Shown here piece by piece: positions 1 to 8,609 of a stretch of 47,326 nt of DNA. The notes beneath the pieces were generated by a model. That model did no database searches. It was not told the DNA's origin and worked only from the letters and a program-made list of their open reading frames with translations. The stretch spans positions 1 through 47,326 of the forward strand of contig JAPLQK010000019.1 of the NCBI GenBank assembly GCA_026399735.1. The letters run 5' to 3'. Position 1 is the first letter of the stretch; the number at the start of each line of letters is the position of its first letter. The stretch is from Pseudomonadota bacterium (lineage in GTDB: Bacteria > Pseudomonadota > Gammaproteobacteria > Burkholderiales > Gallionellaceae). Both the position numbers and the translations under genes were made by a program.

Positions 1-158
1 GGCCCCTGATACACGATCCATGTTTCGCCGGGTTTGTTCTGCGAACACATCAGGGTGTTATCGGTTGTATTTTGCCACTTATACCACGGCGCCCCTGACG
101 CGAATGCCGCGCCGCAAATTAACGACAGCATGATCAGCGCAGTCAATCTTGATTTCAT
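1..158 (-). CDS. Small secreted protein of unknown function (3' end beyond window)
   Basis: The reading frame enters from the right at 158 and runs off the left edge, giving 52 visible residues. The N-terminus is a clear Sec signal peptide: MKSR, a hydrophobic run, then AAFA/SGAPWYKW with probable cleavage after AFA. The mature part starts with a Trp/Tyr-rich stretch and has one Cys (LMCSQNKPGE). I chose the ATG at 158 because AAGGA lies 7 nt upstream of it; an ATG at 164 in the same frame is too close to that site. The protein is probably periplasmic. It follows the TPR gene on the same strand after 85 nt and could be cotranscribed. I do not recognise a function. Confidence 0.6.
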   Translation of the reverse strand, partial: MKSRLTALIMLSLICGAAFASGAPWYKWQNTTDNTLMCSQNKPGETWIVYQG

Positions 159-243
159 CGTCATGTCCTTTTTGTGCGGGTCATCGCAGCCCGGGTCACC
201 GGGCCGCGTTGATACAGTTGTTCGTGACAGTCAGTGCAGGGTG

Positions 244-1080
244 TCAACCCCAGTCGCCGCCGCCGTTGTCAGCGACGCTTGAACTGTCATCCCAGGAAGA
301 ATTGTCAGCGATGCCAAAGTCCGAGCCGCCCATGTTGTTAGAGTTTCCCCATGCGTCTGCAACAGGAGGCGTACTGTTGGCCGCATTATGCCCGCCATCC
401 ATGAAGTGATGAGCCAGCGCTTCTCCTGCCACCATACCAACACCTACAGCTGCGCCGGTAGCTAACCCGCCCATAATCCCGCCGGCCATTCCGCCACCGC
501 CCGAACCCACAGGCCCCGCGCCGTAGGATCCCCCAGGCCCCATGCCACCGCCGTAGGGAGACGCTGGCATGGGCGAATTTTGCATGCCCGGCTGATAGTT
601 GCCCGGAAAGTTAGCCTGGTTACGCGAGTTCATTGCGCGTATCACCAGAACGATCACCGCGATTGCGCCAACCCCGAGCAACAGCATTCCCCAGGGGAAA
701 CTGTTGACAGGCTCGGCCCGATAGGCAGAAGACTGGCTGGCAGGGTGGCTGGCGGCAATCCGGTTTTTCAAGTCTTGCACCGCTTGAGGATTGGCGAATG
801 ACAAATCCGGCTTCAAATGTTGAGCGTTATTCAGTTCTTCATTGGCTCTGCCCATTTGGCCTTGTTTGGCCAACAATTCAGCTTCCACAAAGTGCGCCTT
901 GGCGCTGTTCGGGTGTGCCTTAAGAACGATATCCATCATCCTTTGAGCTTCGTCCAGTTTGCCTGCGTGGGCTGTTTGATAGACTTGATCCAGCGTTGGC
1001 ATTTCATCCGCCAATGCAATGCCATTCGAAAAGCCGGTGGCAGCCAACAAGACAAAACCGTAAATTAAGTTTTTAAACAT
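244..1080 (-). CDS. TPR-containing, glycine-rich single-pass membrane protein
   Basis: The protein has 278 residues. A signal peptide covers about 1-25 (ending ALADE). Two or three TPR-like helical repeats follow at about 27-110 (for example AHAGKLDEAQRMM and KAHPNSAKAHFVEAELL). A transmembrane helix lies at about 129-150, then a very Gly/Met-rich low-complexity stretch at about 175-225, and an Asp/Ser-rich tail ending GGGDWG. Strong SD: GGAGG lies 6-7 nt before the ATG. It probably acts at the inner membrane with the TPRs outside as a protein-interaction platform. This is an inference; no enzymatic motif is visible. It follows aspC on the same strand, but a strong hairpin in the 199-bp gap suggests a separate transcription unit. 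Confidence 0.75.
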   Translation of the reverse strand: MFKNLIYGFVLLAATGFSNGIALADEMPTLDQVYQTAHAGKLDEAQRMMDIVLKAHPNSAKAHFVEAELLAKQGQMGRANEELNNAQHLKPDLSFANPQAVQDLKNRIAASHPASQSSAYRAEPVNSFPWGMLLLGVGAIAVIVLVIRAMNSRNQANFPGNYQPGMQNSPMPASPYGGGMGPGGSYGAGPVGSGGGGMAGGIMGGLATGAAVGVGMVAGEALAHHFMDGGHNAANSTPPVADAWGNSNNMGGSDFGIADNSSWDDSSSVADNGGGDWG

Positions 1081-1226
1081 TTAGATCCTCCATTAAATTC
1101 CTGCCATATATGCGGACAGTCTGCTGATATACAAGAGCGAAGTTAAAACTTGCCGCCTGATCAACGCTTCTCAGATCGATTCTGTCCGCGATAGTTCAAT
1201 TGTGTGGACAGGATGGGGTAAATACG

Positions 1227-1260
1227 CGCCGACTTATACGCAGTTGCATATAAGCCGGCG
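1227..1260 (-). terminator. Strong hairpin downstream of aspC
   Basis: A 12-bp stem (CGCCGGCTTATA pairing with TATAAGTCGGCG, one G-T wobble) closes a 10-nt loop 20 nt past the aspC stop codon. On the minus strand it is followed only by a weak T-run (CGTATTTACC). It is probably an intrinsic or Rho-assisted terminator for aspC, or an mRNA 3' end stabiliser. Confidence 0.55.
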
Positions 1261-1279
1261 GTGACAGGCTGTGAGTGAA

Positions 1280-2473
1280 TTACGCCAGCGCTTTTGCAAT
1301 GCGCATCAATGCTTCTTGCAGATTGCTCATCGAAGTGGCGAATGACAGGCGGATGTAACCTTCGCTGCCGAACGCCGAACCCGGCACGACTGCGACACCG
1401 GCTTCCGCCAGCAGGTATTCGGACAGCGCGATGTCGGTGGTGTCCGCAATGATGCCCTTTTGATGCAGCGTGGTGATCGCAACTCTGGCATCCGGGAAGG
1501 CATAGAACGCGCCGCCGGCCATGATGCAGGAGAGGCCGGGAATCTTGTTCAGCTCATTCACCACGAATACGTGGCGTTCGCGAAAGGCCTTGACCATCGG
1601 CGCAATGCAGCCCTGATCGCCGTTCAGCGCGGCTTCCGCAGCGACTTGTGAAATCGAAGTCGGGTTGGAGGTGCTTTGCGACTGCACGTTTTCCATCGCG
1701 GTGATGATATTTTCAGGACCTGCCGCATAGCCGATGCGCCAGCCGGTCATCGCGTAGGCCTTGGATACGCCATTCAGCACCATGGTGCGCGGATACAGGT
1801 CCGGGCAGGCATCCAGAATGTTGACGAACTTTTCATCGGTCAGCGCGACATGTTCGTACATGTCGTCAGTGGCGATCAGGATGTCAGGATGATGGCGCAG
1901 CACTTCCCCCAGCGCTTTGAGGTCTTCCAGCGTATACACCGCGCCGGATGGATTGCTCGGGCTGTTGATCACGAGCATTTTTGTTCTCGGGGTAATCGCG
2001 GCGGTCAGTTGTTCCGGTGTCAGTTTGAAGCCTTGCGCGATGTCCGCATGCACGATGACAGGTTTGCCTTCCGCGATGATCACGATGTCGGGATACGACA
2101 CCCAGTAAGGTGCAGGAATGATCACCTCGTCGCCCGGATCGATCACGGCCAGCGCCAGATTGAAGAAACTCTGCTTGCCGCCGCAGGAGACCAGAATCTG
2201 CTTAGGCGTGTAAGTGAGCCCGTTATCGCGCTTCAATTTGGCGATAATGGCGGCTTTAAGCGAAGGTGTGCCACCCACCGCCGTGTATTTGGTGAAACCT
2301 GCATTGATGGCCGCAATCGCAGCATCCTTGATGTGTTGCGGTGTGTCGAAATCAGGTTCTCCGGTGCCAAGTCCGATAATGTCACGGCCTTCTGCCTTCA
2401 GTTTTGCGGCGCGTGCTGTAACGGCAAGAGTGGGGGAGGGTTTAATGGCCTGGACGCGTTTCGAGAGGGACAC
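1280..2473 (-). CDS. aspC: Aspartate aminotransferase, class I/II PLP enzyme
   Basis: This 397-residue protein is a full-length fold-type I aminotransferase of the Ib (bacterial AAT) subgroup. It interconverts aspartate + 2-oxoglutarate and oxaloacetate + glutamate in the cytoplasm. Visible signatures are the N-terminal GLGTGEPDFDTP, the substrate-side GGTPSLKAAI, NSPSNPSGAVY around the cofactor-contacting Asn, the PLP-lysine segment GVSKAYAMTGWRIGYA, and the C-terminal IRLSFATS with the carboxylate-binding Arg. The length is standard for the group. It is divergent from srkA with about 100 bp between the starts, so the two promoters share that gap. Some family members also act on prephenate or aromatic amino acids, so the exact substrate range is open. 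Confidence 0.93.
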   Translation of the reverse strand: MSLSKRVQAIKPSPTLAVTARAAKLKAEGRDIIGLGTGEPDFDTPQHIKDAAIAAINAGFTKYTAVGGTPSLKAAIIAKLKRDNGLTYTPKQILVSCGGKQSFFNLALAVIDPGDEVIIPAPYWVSYPDIVIIAEGKPVIVHADIAQGFKLTPEQLTAAITPRTKMLVINSPSNPSGAVYTLEDLKALGEVLRHHPDILIATDDMYEHVALTDEKFVNILDACPDLYPRTMVLNGVSKAYAMTGWRIGYAAGPENIITAMENVQSQSTSNPTSISQVAAEAALNGDQGCIAPMVKAFRERHVFVVNELNKIPGLSCIMAGGAFYAFPDARVAITTLHQKGIIADTTDIALSEYLLAEAGVAVVPGSAFGSEGYIRLSFATSMSNLQEALMRIAKALA

Positions 2474-2560
2474 GATATTTCCTTGGGATGTGGGTAGAGC
2501 TTGGAATTATACACTCGCCAGTTGAAATACGGATTGCGGGCGATGCGACGCGGCTTGCCG

Positions 2561-2566
2561 TACAAT
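2561..2566 (+). promoter_or_regulatory. Candidate -10 box (TACAAT) of srkA, leaderless geometry
   Basis: TACAAT ends 7 nt before the ATG at 2574, and no Shine-Dalgarno sequence precedes that ATG. A transcript started from this -10 box would begin at or beside the start codon. No convincing -35 is present at 16-18 nt. The same 7-nt spacing occurs at nadK, where the promoter is much better. Confidence 0.4.
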
Positions 2567-2573
2567 GCCGCCC

Positions 2574-3554
2574 ATGGACACTCAACACCCCTTTAGCTTA
2601 CTCACCCCCGATGCCGTGCTGGATGCGCTGGACAGTATCGGGCTGCGCGGCGATGGCCGATTACTGGCGCTGAACAGTTACGAGAATCGCGTTTATCAGG
2701 CCGGTATGGAGGATGAGCCGCAGTTGGTCGTCAAATTTTATCGCCCTGCACGCTGGAGTGATGCGGCGATTCTGGAAGAACACGATTTTGTCGCGACGCT
2801 GGTGGAGCGCGAAATTCCGGTGGTGGCAGCGAGGGTGATCAACGGAAAAACATTGCATGAATTCAAAGGGTTTCGTTTCTCCGTGTTCAGCAAACACGGC
2901 GGTCGTGCGCCGGAACTGGATCGCACTGATACGCTGGAATGGATGGGGCGTTTCATCGGACGCATTCATGCGGCAGGTTCTTTGGCGCCGTATCGGCATC
3001 GCCCGGAGCTTAATATTCAGAGCTTCGGCGTGGAACCGGTCGAGTATCTTTTAGCGCACGATTTCATACCGTTTGAGCTGGTTGAGGTCTATCGCGGCGT
3101 AGCGGCGCTCGCGCTGGACGGGGTGCGGCGCTGTTTCGACCGGGCAGGTTCGGTCAAGACGCTGCGCCTGCACGGCGATTGCCATGTCGGCAACGTGCTG
3201 TGGACAGACAAAGGGCCGCACTTCGTGGATTTCGACGACAGCCGCATGGGGCCGGCAATACAGGATCTGTGGATGTTGCTGTCAGGAGAACGCGCAGAAC
3301 AAACCAGGCAATTCGGCGACTTGCTATCGGGTTACGAGGCCTTTTACGACTTCGATCCGCGCGAGTTGCATTTGACGGAAGCGCTGCGCACGTTGCGGCT
3401 GATACATTATTCGGCATGGATCGCCAGGCGTTGGGATGATGCGGCGTTCCCGGCAGCTTTCCCGTGGTTCAACACTCAGCGTTACTGGCAGGACCGGATT
3501 CTGGAATTGCGCGAACAGATCGCGCTGATGGATGAACCCCCGCTGTATTGCTAA
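2574..3554 (+). CDS. srkA: SrkA/YihE-type stress response Ser/Thr kinase
   Basis: The protein has 326 residues and belongs to the aminoglycoside-phosphotransferase/choline-kinase-like fold family that includes E. coli SrkA (YihE). That enzyme is a cytoplasmic kinase that protects cells during stress. The catalytic loop LHGDCHVGNVLW and the metal-binding FVDFDDSRMGPAIQDLW are intact, as is the nucleotide-binding N-lobe (NSYENRVYQAG...VVKFYRP). Two in-frame ATGs exist (2565 and 2574). I prefer 2574, since the family starts close to this point and TACAAT overlaps the upstream codon. It is divergent from aspC and is followed 39 nt later by the DUF1415 gene, probably in one operon. Confidence 0.9.
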   Translation: MDTQHPFSLLTPDAVLDALDSIGLRGDGRLLALNSYENRVYQAGMEDEPQLVVKFYRPARWSDAAILEEHDFVATLVEREIPVVAARVINGKTLHEFKGFRFSVFSKHGGRAPELDRTDTLEWMGRFIGRIHAAGSLAPYRHRPELNIQSFGVEPVEYLLAHDFIPFELVEVYRGVAALALDGVRRCFDRAGSVKTLRLHGDCHVGNVLWTDKGPHFVDFDDSRMGPAIQDLWMLLSGERAEQTRQFGDLLSGYEAFYDFDPRELHLTEALRTLRLIHYSAWIARRWDDAAFPAAFPWFNTQRYWQDRILELREQIALMDEPPLYC

Positions 3555-3593
3555 ACCATTTTTTTGCTTGCATCGCTTATTGGAAAGATAAAA

Positions 3594-4136
3594 ATGACTG
3601 ACGAAACCATCATCGCCGCAACCCGGGACTGGCTGGAAAAAGCCGTTATCGGCCTCAATCTGTGCCCGTTTGCCAAGGCGGTACACGTCAAGAAACAGAT
3701 TCGCTATGTGGTAAGCGGCGCCACGACTGAGGATGCCTTGCTGGAAGAATTGATGACCGAACTGCGTCATTTGCAGGACACCGACCCCGAATTGCTCGAC
3801 ACCACGCTGTTGATCCATCCTTATGTTTTGACTGAATTTTTAGACTATAACGATTTTCTGGATGCGGTGGATATCGCCACCGCCGAGCCCGAGTTCAACG
3901 ACGCGTTTCAGGTTGCCAGCTTGCACCCGCAATATCAGTTTGCCGGCACTGAAGTGGACGACATCGAAAATTACAGTAACCGCGCGCCCTATCCGACGCT
4001 GCATCTGCTGCGCGAAGCCAGTGTGGACAGAGCGGTGGACGCTTTCCCCGATGCGGACCGGATTCCTGATGCCAATATCGAGATGTTGAAAAAGCTGGGA
4101 CACGAAGGCTGGGATGCGCTGGGATTGATCAAATAA
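3594..4136 (+). CDS. DUF1415 family protein
   Basis: This 180-residue cytoplasmic protein has the DUF1415 pattern: an N-terminal TRDWLEKAVIGLNLCPFAK, a central LLIHPYVLTEFLDYNDFLD, then FQVASLHPQYQFAGT and a C-terminal NRAPYPTLHLLREASVDRA. The conserved NLCPFA and HPQYQF blocks carry Cys and His residues, but no biochemical role is established for the family as far as I know. An upstream in-frame start at 3564 lacks an SD. The ATG at 3594 has GGAAAG at a suitable distance. It probably follows srkA in one operon and converges with the diguanylate cyclase gene that ends at 4163. Confidence 0.85.
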   Translation: MTDETIIAATRDWLEKAVIGLNLCPFAKAVHVKKQIRYVVSGATTEDALLEELMTELRHLQDTDPELLDTTLLIHPYVLTEFLDYNDFLDAVDIATAEPEFNDAFQVASLHPQYQFAGTEVDDIENYSNRAPYPTLHLLREASVDRAVDAFPDADRIPDANIEMLKKLGHEGWDALGLIK

Positions 4137-4162
4137 TCTTGTTCAGGCGCGCACTCCGATAT

Positions 4163-5443
4163 TTATTTTCCGGGGTGTGCATCCGATACCTCACGGTGGA
4201 ATTTATAGGTGTTTTTCCCGCTTTGCTTTGCCAGGTACATTGCGCCATCCGCCTGCGCGACGAGTTGTTCAAGCGATTGTGCGTCATCGGGGAACAGGGA
4301 AATGCCGATGCTGCCGCCTATGTGACAAATTTTTCCATTTAGATCAAATAGTTCTGATAGCGTGGCGATGATCTTGCCGGCGACCAGCGCAGACCCTTCT
4401 TCCGAGCCTGGGTTGTTCAATACAAAGGTGAATTCGTCTCCGCCCACCCGTGCCACCGTGTCCGATGCACGTATGGTCTTTTTCAGTCGCTTTGCCACTT
4501 CCTGCAACAACAGGTCGCCTGCATCGTGCCCCAGCGTGTCGTTGATCTTCTTGAATCCGTCCAGATCGAGAAAAAACACGGCCACTTTGTAGTTGTTGCG
4601 TTTAGCCAGAGACAGGGAAAGTTCAAGGCTGTTGAGGAATAGCGCGCGGTTCGGCAGGTCCGTCAGAAAATCGTAGTGAGCCAGATGCGCTATCTTCTGT
4701 TCGGCAAGTTTGCGTTCGGTGATGTCCCGTGCGATGCCGACAAAGTAATTTTGCCCGCCCAGTACCATTTTCGACAGCGATAATTCCATCGGGAACGGCT
4801 CGCCATTTTTGCGGATGGCCAGCATTTCGCGTCCGCGTATGCACAATGCCTTGCCCTGTTCGCTATGTAAGTACTGATGAATATAGGCATCATGTTCGGT
4901 CTGATCCTGCGCTGACAGCAGTACTTTTACATTTTTACCCAGGATATCCTGCTGCGAATAACCAAATATTTGTTCTGCTGCGGGGTTGAAACCCTGAATT
5001 TCACCGGATTCGTTGATGGTAATGATGCCGTCCATCACGTTCTGGATAACGGCCTGCAACTGCCCCTGGCTTTTTTCGAGTTCTCCCTTGGTCTGTTTCA
5101 GGTTCATGACCATCTGCCAGAACAACTTAACCTCAGGGCCGCTCGCTACCCGCTTATCACCAAAAACCTGCATCACTTGTGCTGCGATGGAATCGTCGTG
5201 CGACAAGTTGTACACGATGCAGTCCGGATAGTCACGGCAGGCCCGTATCGCCTCTGCCGGATCAGTATAGGCCGCAATCCCGTTTTCTTTTGCCAGTCGC
5301 ATTCCGGGCGCATCGGCATTGATATCCGCGATGGCGATCACCTTGACCAGATTATCCTCCAGGAACATTTCAAGCAGCGCATTCCCACCCCGTCCACCGC
5401 CGATAATCAGGACCGGATGTCCCTGGATTCTTTGTGTTGTCAT
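4163..5443 (-). CDS. Rossmann-PAS-GGDEF diguanylate cyclase with FixL-like PAS
   Basis: The protein has 426 residues and no membrane segment. Residues 8-115 look like a nucleotide-binding Rossmann domain (IIGGGRGGNALLEMF, acidic end of strand 2 at AIADIN). A PAS domain at about 125-245 closely resembles the FixL heme PAS: EHDAYIHQY places H184 where FixL has its proximal heme His, followed by CIRGRE and GGQNYFVGIARDITERK. The GGDEF domain (about 255-418) has the intact motif at 334-338 and an RxxD inhibitory site (R325, D328). It should make c-di-GMP in the cytoplasm, tuned by a nucleotide and/or heme ligand. AGGAG precedes the ATG. It lies 60 nt after rsgA, possibly as the last gene of that operon. 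Heme binding is inferred. Confidence 0.87.
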   Translation of the reverse strand: MTTQRIQGHPVLIIGGGRGGNALLEMFLEDNLVKVIAIADINADAPGMRLAKENGIAAYTDPAEAIRACRDYPDCIVYNLSHDDSIAAQVMQVFGDKRVASGPEVKLFWQMVMNLKQTKGELEKSQGQLQAVIQNVMDGIITINESGEIQGFNPAAEQIFGYSQQDILGKNVKVLLSAQDQTEHDAYIHQYLHSEQGKALCIRGREMLAIRKNGEPFPMELSLSKMVLGGQNYFVGIARDITERKLAEQKIAHLAHYDFLTDLPNRALFLNSLELSLSLAKRNNYKVAVFFLDLDGFKKINDTLGHDAGDLLLQEVAKRLKKTIRASDTVARVGGDEFTFVLNNPGSEEGSALVAGKIIATLSELFDLNGKICHIGGSIGISLFPDDAQSLEQLVAQADGAMYLAKQSGKNTYKFHREVSDAHPGK

Positions 5444-5503
5444 GTCTGCTCCTAGGTGTTGGGTGGATTCAGGGGACGATTATTGCATAGTCGCGACGCG
5501 TCG

Positions 5504-6376
5504 TTAGGCCTTGTTGGCGGAGATCTGTTGAAACAGCTCCAGACGGCGGCGATTGATTTTGCCTTTTGCGACGGCGTCCAGCAGCGCGCAGCCGGGTTCA
5601 TGCAAATGATGGCAGTCGCGGAAACGGCATTTCCCCAGGTATTGTGCAAACTCGATGAAGCCTTGTTCTATTTCGCCCAGTGTCAGATGATGCAGGCCGA
5701 AGGCCTGTACGCCGGGACAATCGATCAGGCTGCTGTCCTTGTCCAGTTTGTACAGTTTGGCGTGGGTGGTGGTGTGCTTGCCGGAATCCAGCACCGTCGA
5801 AATTTCGCGTGTGGCAGCTTGCGCATCCGGCAGCAGCGCGTTGATCAGCGTGGATTTCCCCATGCCAGACTGACCGACCAGCACGCTGGTGTGCCCTTGT
5901 AAAAAAGGGCGCAGCGCGGATACATCCTCTACTGCGGAGAGCTCCAGCACGTTGTAACCGATGGCGCGATACGGGACGAGTTGTGCTCTTGCGGCGGCGG
6001 CAGGTACGGGTAAATCGCATTTGTTCAGTACGATCAGTACCGACAGGTTCTGGTCAAACGCGGCGATCAGGCAGCGTGTCACCACTTCATCGCTGAAGGA
6101 CGGTTCGGCCGCGACGACGATGATGATCTGGCTGACGTTGGCTGCGATCAGTTTTGAACGGTAGGCATCGGAGCGGTGTAACAGGGAAGTGCGAGGTTCT
6201 GTGCGCTCGATGACGCCCTGATTGTCACCGCTGCGTTTGACTTCAACGCGATCCCCGCACACCACATCGCTTTTCTTGCCGCGTGTCAGACAAGGCAGCA
6301 GGCTGCCATCATTAAGTCGCACCAGATACTGGCGGCCGAAGGCGGCCACGATGCGCCCGTGCAATATCCCGTTCAA
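5504..6376 (-). CDS. rsgA: Ribosome small-subunit biogenesis GTPase RsgA
   Basis: RsgA is a circularly permuted GTPase that checks late 30S maturation. An N-terminal OB-fold segment (RIVAAFGRQYLVRL) is followed by the G motifs in permuted order: NKCDLP (G4), GQSGMGKSTLINAL (G1) and DCPGVQAFGL (G3). The C-terminal zinc knuckle is CRFRDCHHLHEPGC. No ATG fits. The open frame extends upstream to 6694, but that part merely overlaps the cytochrome gene in another frame. The family's N-terminus matches a TTG at 6376, with TTG at 6364 as an alternative, giving about 290 residues, the usual length. It lies 41 nt after the cytochrome gene and probably shares a transcript with it and the M48 protease. 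Confidence 0.88.
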   Translation of the reverse strand: MNGILHGRIVAAFGRQYLVRLNDGSLLPCLTRGKKSDVVCGDRVEVKRSGDNQGVIERTEPRTSLLHRSDAYRSKLIAANVSQIIIVVAAEPSFSDEVVTRCLIAAFDQNLSVLIVLNKCDLPVPAAAARAQLVPYRAIGYNVLELSAVEDVSALRPFLQGHTSVLVGQSGMGKSTLINALLPDAQAATREISTVLDSGKHTTTHAKLYKLDKDSSLIDCPGVQAFGLHHLTLGEIEQGFIEFAQYLGKCRFRDCHHLHEPGCALLDAVAKGKINRRRLELFQQISANKA

Positions 6377-6417
6377 AACAGCGCGCCCTGCCCGTAGCCT
6401 GAGGTAGTCATGCTTTG

Positions 6418-6723
6418 TTATTTGAACTTGTAGTATTTGTTGAGATAGGCGCCCATATGCTGTTCTTCCTGCGCGCTCAGCGTGACGCCGATATTGGCGC
6501 TGCACATTTTGAATTGTGCAAACATCTCGGCCGGGTTGTGCACCTTGCGGTTGGTGCGGGTGAATATCGCATTGCCGCCATCGCCTACCATTTGTTCGTG
6601 GCAGCTGTTGCATTTGTATTTGTCGAACAGCGCTTTTCCGGTTTGCGCGTTGCCGCCCGGGAAGGGATCGGCCTGTGCGCTGATGGATGCGCATAATGCA
6701 ATGATAGTAAACAGTAATTTCAT
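6418..6723 (-). CDS. Small periplasmic monoheme cytochrome c
   Basis: The 101-residue precursor has a signal peptide at 1-18 (ending SAQA/DP). One c-type heme site, CNSCH, lies at residues 38-42. Met90 in the C-terminal helix (EEQHMGAYLNKYYKF) is a plausible distal ligand; Met73 beside an extra Cys74 is an alternative. The compact size and GKALFDKYKCNSCH context fit class I electron carriers. The partner redox enzyme is not visible here. It lies between an M48 protease gene (10 nt upstream) and rsgA, in a tight cluster. Its rightward antisense frame and the extended rsgA frame are shadows. Function as a soluble electron carrier or sensor is inferred. Confidence 0.87.
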   Translation of the reverse strand: MKLLFTIIALCASISAQADPFPGGNAQTGKALFDKYKCNSCHEQMVGDGGNAIFTRTNRKVHNPAEMFAQFKMCSANIGVTLSAQEEQHMGAYLNKYYKFK

Positions 6724-6733
6724 GTAAATCTCC

Positions 6734-7978
6734 TTATTGTGCCTGCAGGTGGGCGATGCGCACCGCAGCGGGCGGGTGCGAGTCGTAGAATTTGGAATAC
6801 AACGGGTCTGGCGTCAGCGTCGCGGCATTGTCCTGATACAGTTTGACCAGTGCGTTCACTAAATCGCTGGCGGCAGTCTGCTTTGCCGCATAAGCGTCCG
6901 CTTCGAACTCGTGTTTGCGGGAATAAGCCGACATGATCGGGCTTAAAAGGAAACTGAATACCGGCATTACCAGAAAGAACAGCAGCAGCGCCAGCGCGGT
7001 GGATTGTGTGTTGACGCCCAGTCCCAGATAGAACCAGCCGGTTTTCATCAGCATGGACAGCAGCCACAAAAAGCCCAGGCTCAACGCGAAGGTGGAGACG
7101 ATGCGTTTGATTACATGATGATGCTTAAAGTGACCGAGTTCATGCGCCAGGACTGCCTCGATTTCGTCAACGTTCAGGCGTGCCAGCAGCGTGTCGAAAA
7201 ACACGATGCGTTTGGTTTTGCCGAAGCCGGTGAAATAGGCGTTGCCGTGCGCGCTGCGACGGCTGCCGTCCATTACAAACAGGCCGCTGGCGGTAAAGCC
7301 GCAACGCGCCAACAAGGCTTCGATGCGCGCTTTCATCGCCTCATCCTGCAGCGGGCTGAACTTGTTGAACAGCGGTGCGATAAAAGTAGGATAAATGAAT
7401 AAAATCAACAGGTTAAAAACAACCCATGCCGCCCAGACATACAGCCACCAGTAGTCTCCCATGCGAGCCATCAGCCACAATACGCCGAACAGCAGCGGCA
7501 GGCCCAGAATGGCACCGACCAGCAGCCCCTTGATCGCATCGGTCAGATACAGTTTGAGGGTCATGTTGTTGAAACCGAAACGCGCTTCGATACGGAAGGT
7601 GCGGTACAAGTTAAACGGGACTTCCAGCAAGGATGAGAGCATCAGCACAGCGACCATGGTTGCCATGCCCTGCGCCAGCGTTGAGTCGAACCAGCCCCGA
7701 CAGAGGTTGTTAATCAGTTGAATTCCGCCGCCCACGGTGAAAACCAGCAACAGCGCGGCATCGAACTGAATGCCCAGCATGGCAAACCGCGTCTTGGCGG
7801 TGGTGTAATCGGCGGCTTTTTGATGATCTGTGAGCTGAATCTGTTCTCGGAATGCGTCGGGAACAGCGGCGCGATGTGCGGCAATATGCGCCAGGTGGCG
7901 GCGCGCCAGCCATAGTTTAGCCAGCGTGGTGAATGCGAGTGTCGCGATGAAAATGATCGAAAATTGCGTAGCGGTCAT
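6734..7978 (-). CDS. M48 family integral-membrane zinc metallopeptidase (Ste24-like)
   Basis: The 414-residue polytopic membrane protein has the Ste24/M48A architecture. There is an N-terminal helix, a hydrophobic block at about 60-205 with several helices, the zinc site HELGHFKHHH (HExxH), more helices, and the third zinc ligand in KHEFEADAYAA. It ends with a soluble tail containing DSHPPAAVRIAHL. Ste24-type proteases cleave CAAX-type or misfolded membrane substrates; in bacteria they are thought to serve membrane protein quality control. It faces orn across about 80 bp and heads a probable operon with the cytochrome, rsgA and perhaps the diguanylate cyclase. Confidence 0.9.
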   Translation of the reverse strand: MTATQFSIIFIATLAFTTLAKLWLARRHLAHIAAHRAAVPDAFREQIQLTDHQKAADYTTAKTRFAMLGIQFDAALLLVFTVGGGIQLINNLCRGWFDSTLAQGMATMVAVLMLSSLLEVPFNLYRTFRIEARFGFNNMTLKLYLTDAIKGLLVGAILGLPLLFGVLWLMARMGDYWWLYVWAAWVVFNLLILFIYPTFIAPLFNKFSPLQDEAMKARIEALLARCGFTASGLFVMDGSRRSAHGNAYFTGFGKTKRIVFFDTLLARLNVDEIEAVLAHELGHFKHHHVIKRIVSTFALSLGFLWLLSMLMKTGWFYLGLGVNTQSTALALLLFFLVMPVFSFLLSPIMSAYSRKHEFEADAYAAKQTAASDLVNALVKLYQDNAATLTPDPLYSKFYDSHPPAAVRIAHLQAQ

Positions 7979-8059
7979 AAGGTTTTATGTTTCTGTAGTA
8001 AGGCTAAGTGCGGTTGTGACACAATACGCGCCTTACCGTTCAATTGAAGCGCACGAATT

Positions 8060-8605
8060 ATGGCACAAAATCAAAACTACCTTGTCTGGATAGATCTGGA
8101 AATGACCGGGCTGAATCCGGATACGGATCGCATCATTGAAGTCGCCATTGTTGTGACCGATAATAATCTGGAAACGATAGCCGAAGCGCCGGTATTGGTG
8201 GTGCATCAGCCGGATATTATCATGGACGGCATGGATAACTGGAATAAGTCCACCCACGGCAAGTCCGGCCTGATTGAGAAGGTCAGACTCTCAACGCTTG
8301 ATGAAGCGGCTGTCGAAGCGCAAATGGTCGCGTTTCTGAAGGAATACGTGCCGCCCCGCACTTCACCGATGTGCGGCAATTCGATCTGCCAGGACAGGCG
8401 CTTCATGGCGCGCTGGATGCCGGCGTTCGAAGACTACTTTCATTACCGCAATCTGGATGTCAGTACACTCAAGGAACTGGCGAAACGCTGGAAGCCTGAT
8501 ATGGCAAAGGGCGTGAAAAAACACGGCAAACACGAAGCGCTGGCCGATATTTACGAATCCATCGAAGAACTGAAACATTATCGCGAACATTTCATCAAGC
8601 TTTGA
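8060..8605 (+). CDS. orn: Oligoribonuclease
   Basis: The 181-residue DEDDh 3'-5' exonuclease degrades 2-5 nt RNAs and the linear dinucleotide pGpG made when c-di-GMP is broken down. Motifs are [11 protein letters not shown] (catalytic D and E), [10 protein letters not shown] with a metal-binding Asp, and [19 protein letters not shown] with the final His and Asp. The length is normal. It stops 4 nt before the heme-sensing diguanylate cyclase gene. This coupling is of interest because Orn completes c-di-GMP turnover, while the window holds five cyclases and no EAL phosphodiesterase. Confidence 0.96.
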   Translation: MAQNQNYLVWIDLEMTGLNPDTDRIIEVAIVVTDNNLETIAEAPVLVVHQPDIIMDGMDNWNKSTHGKSGLIEKVRLSTLDEAAVEAQMVAFLKEYVPPRTSPMCGNSICQDRRFMARWMPAFEDYFHYRNLDVSTLKELAKRWKPDMAKGVKKHGKHEALADIYESIEELKHYREHFIKL

Positions 8606-8609
8606 CAGC

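Noticed and set aside
6377-6694. N-terminal extension of the rsgA frame
   Set aside because: It overlaps the cytochrome c gene in another frame, has no RsgA similarity, and the family N-terminus begins at about 6376.
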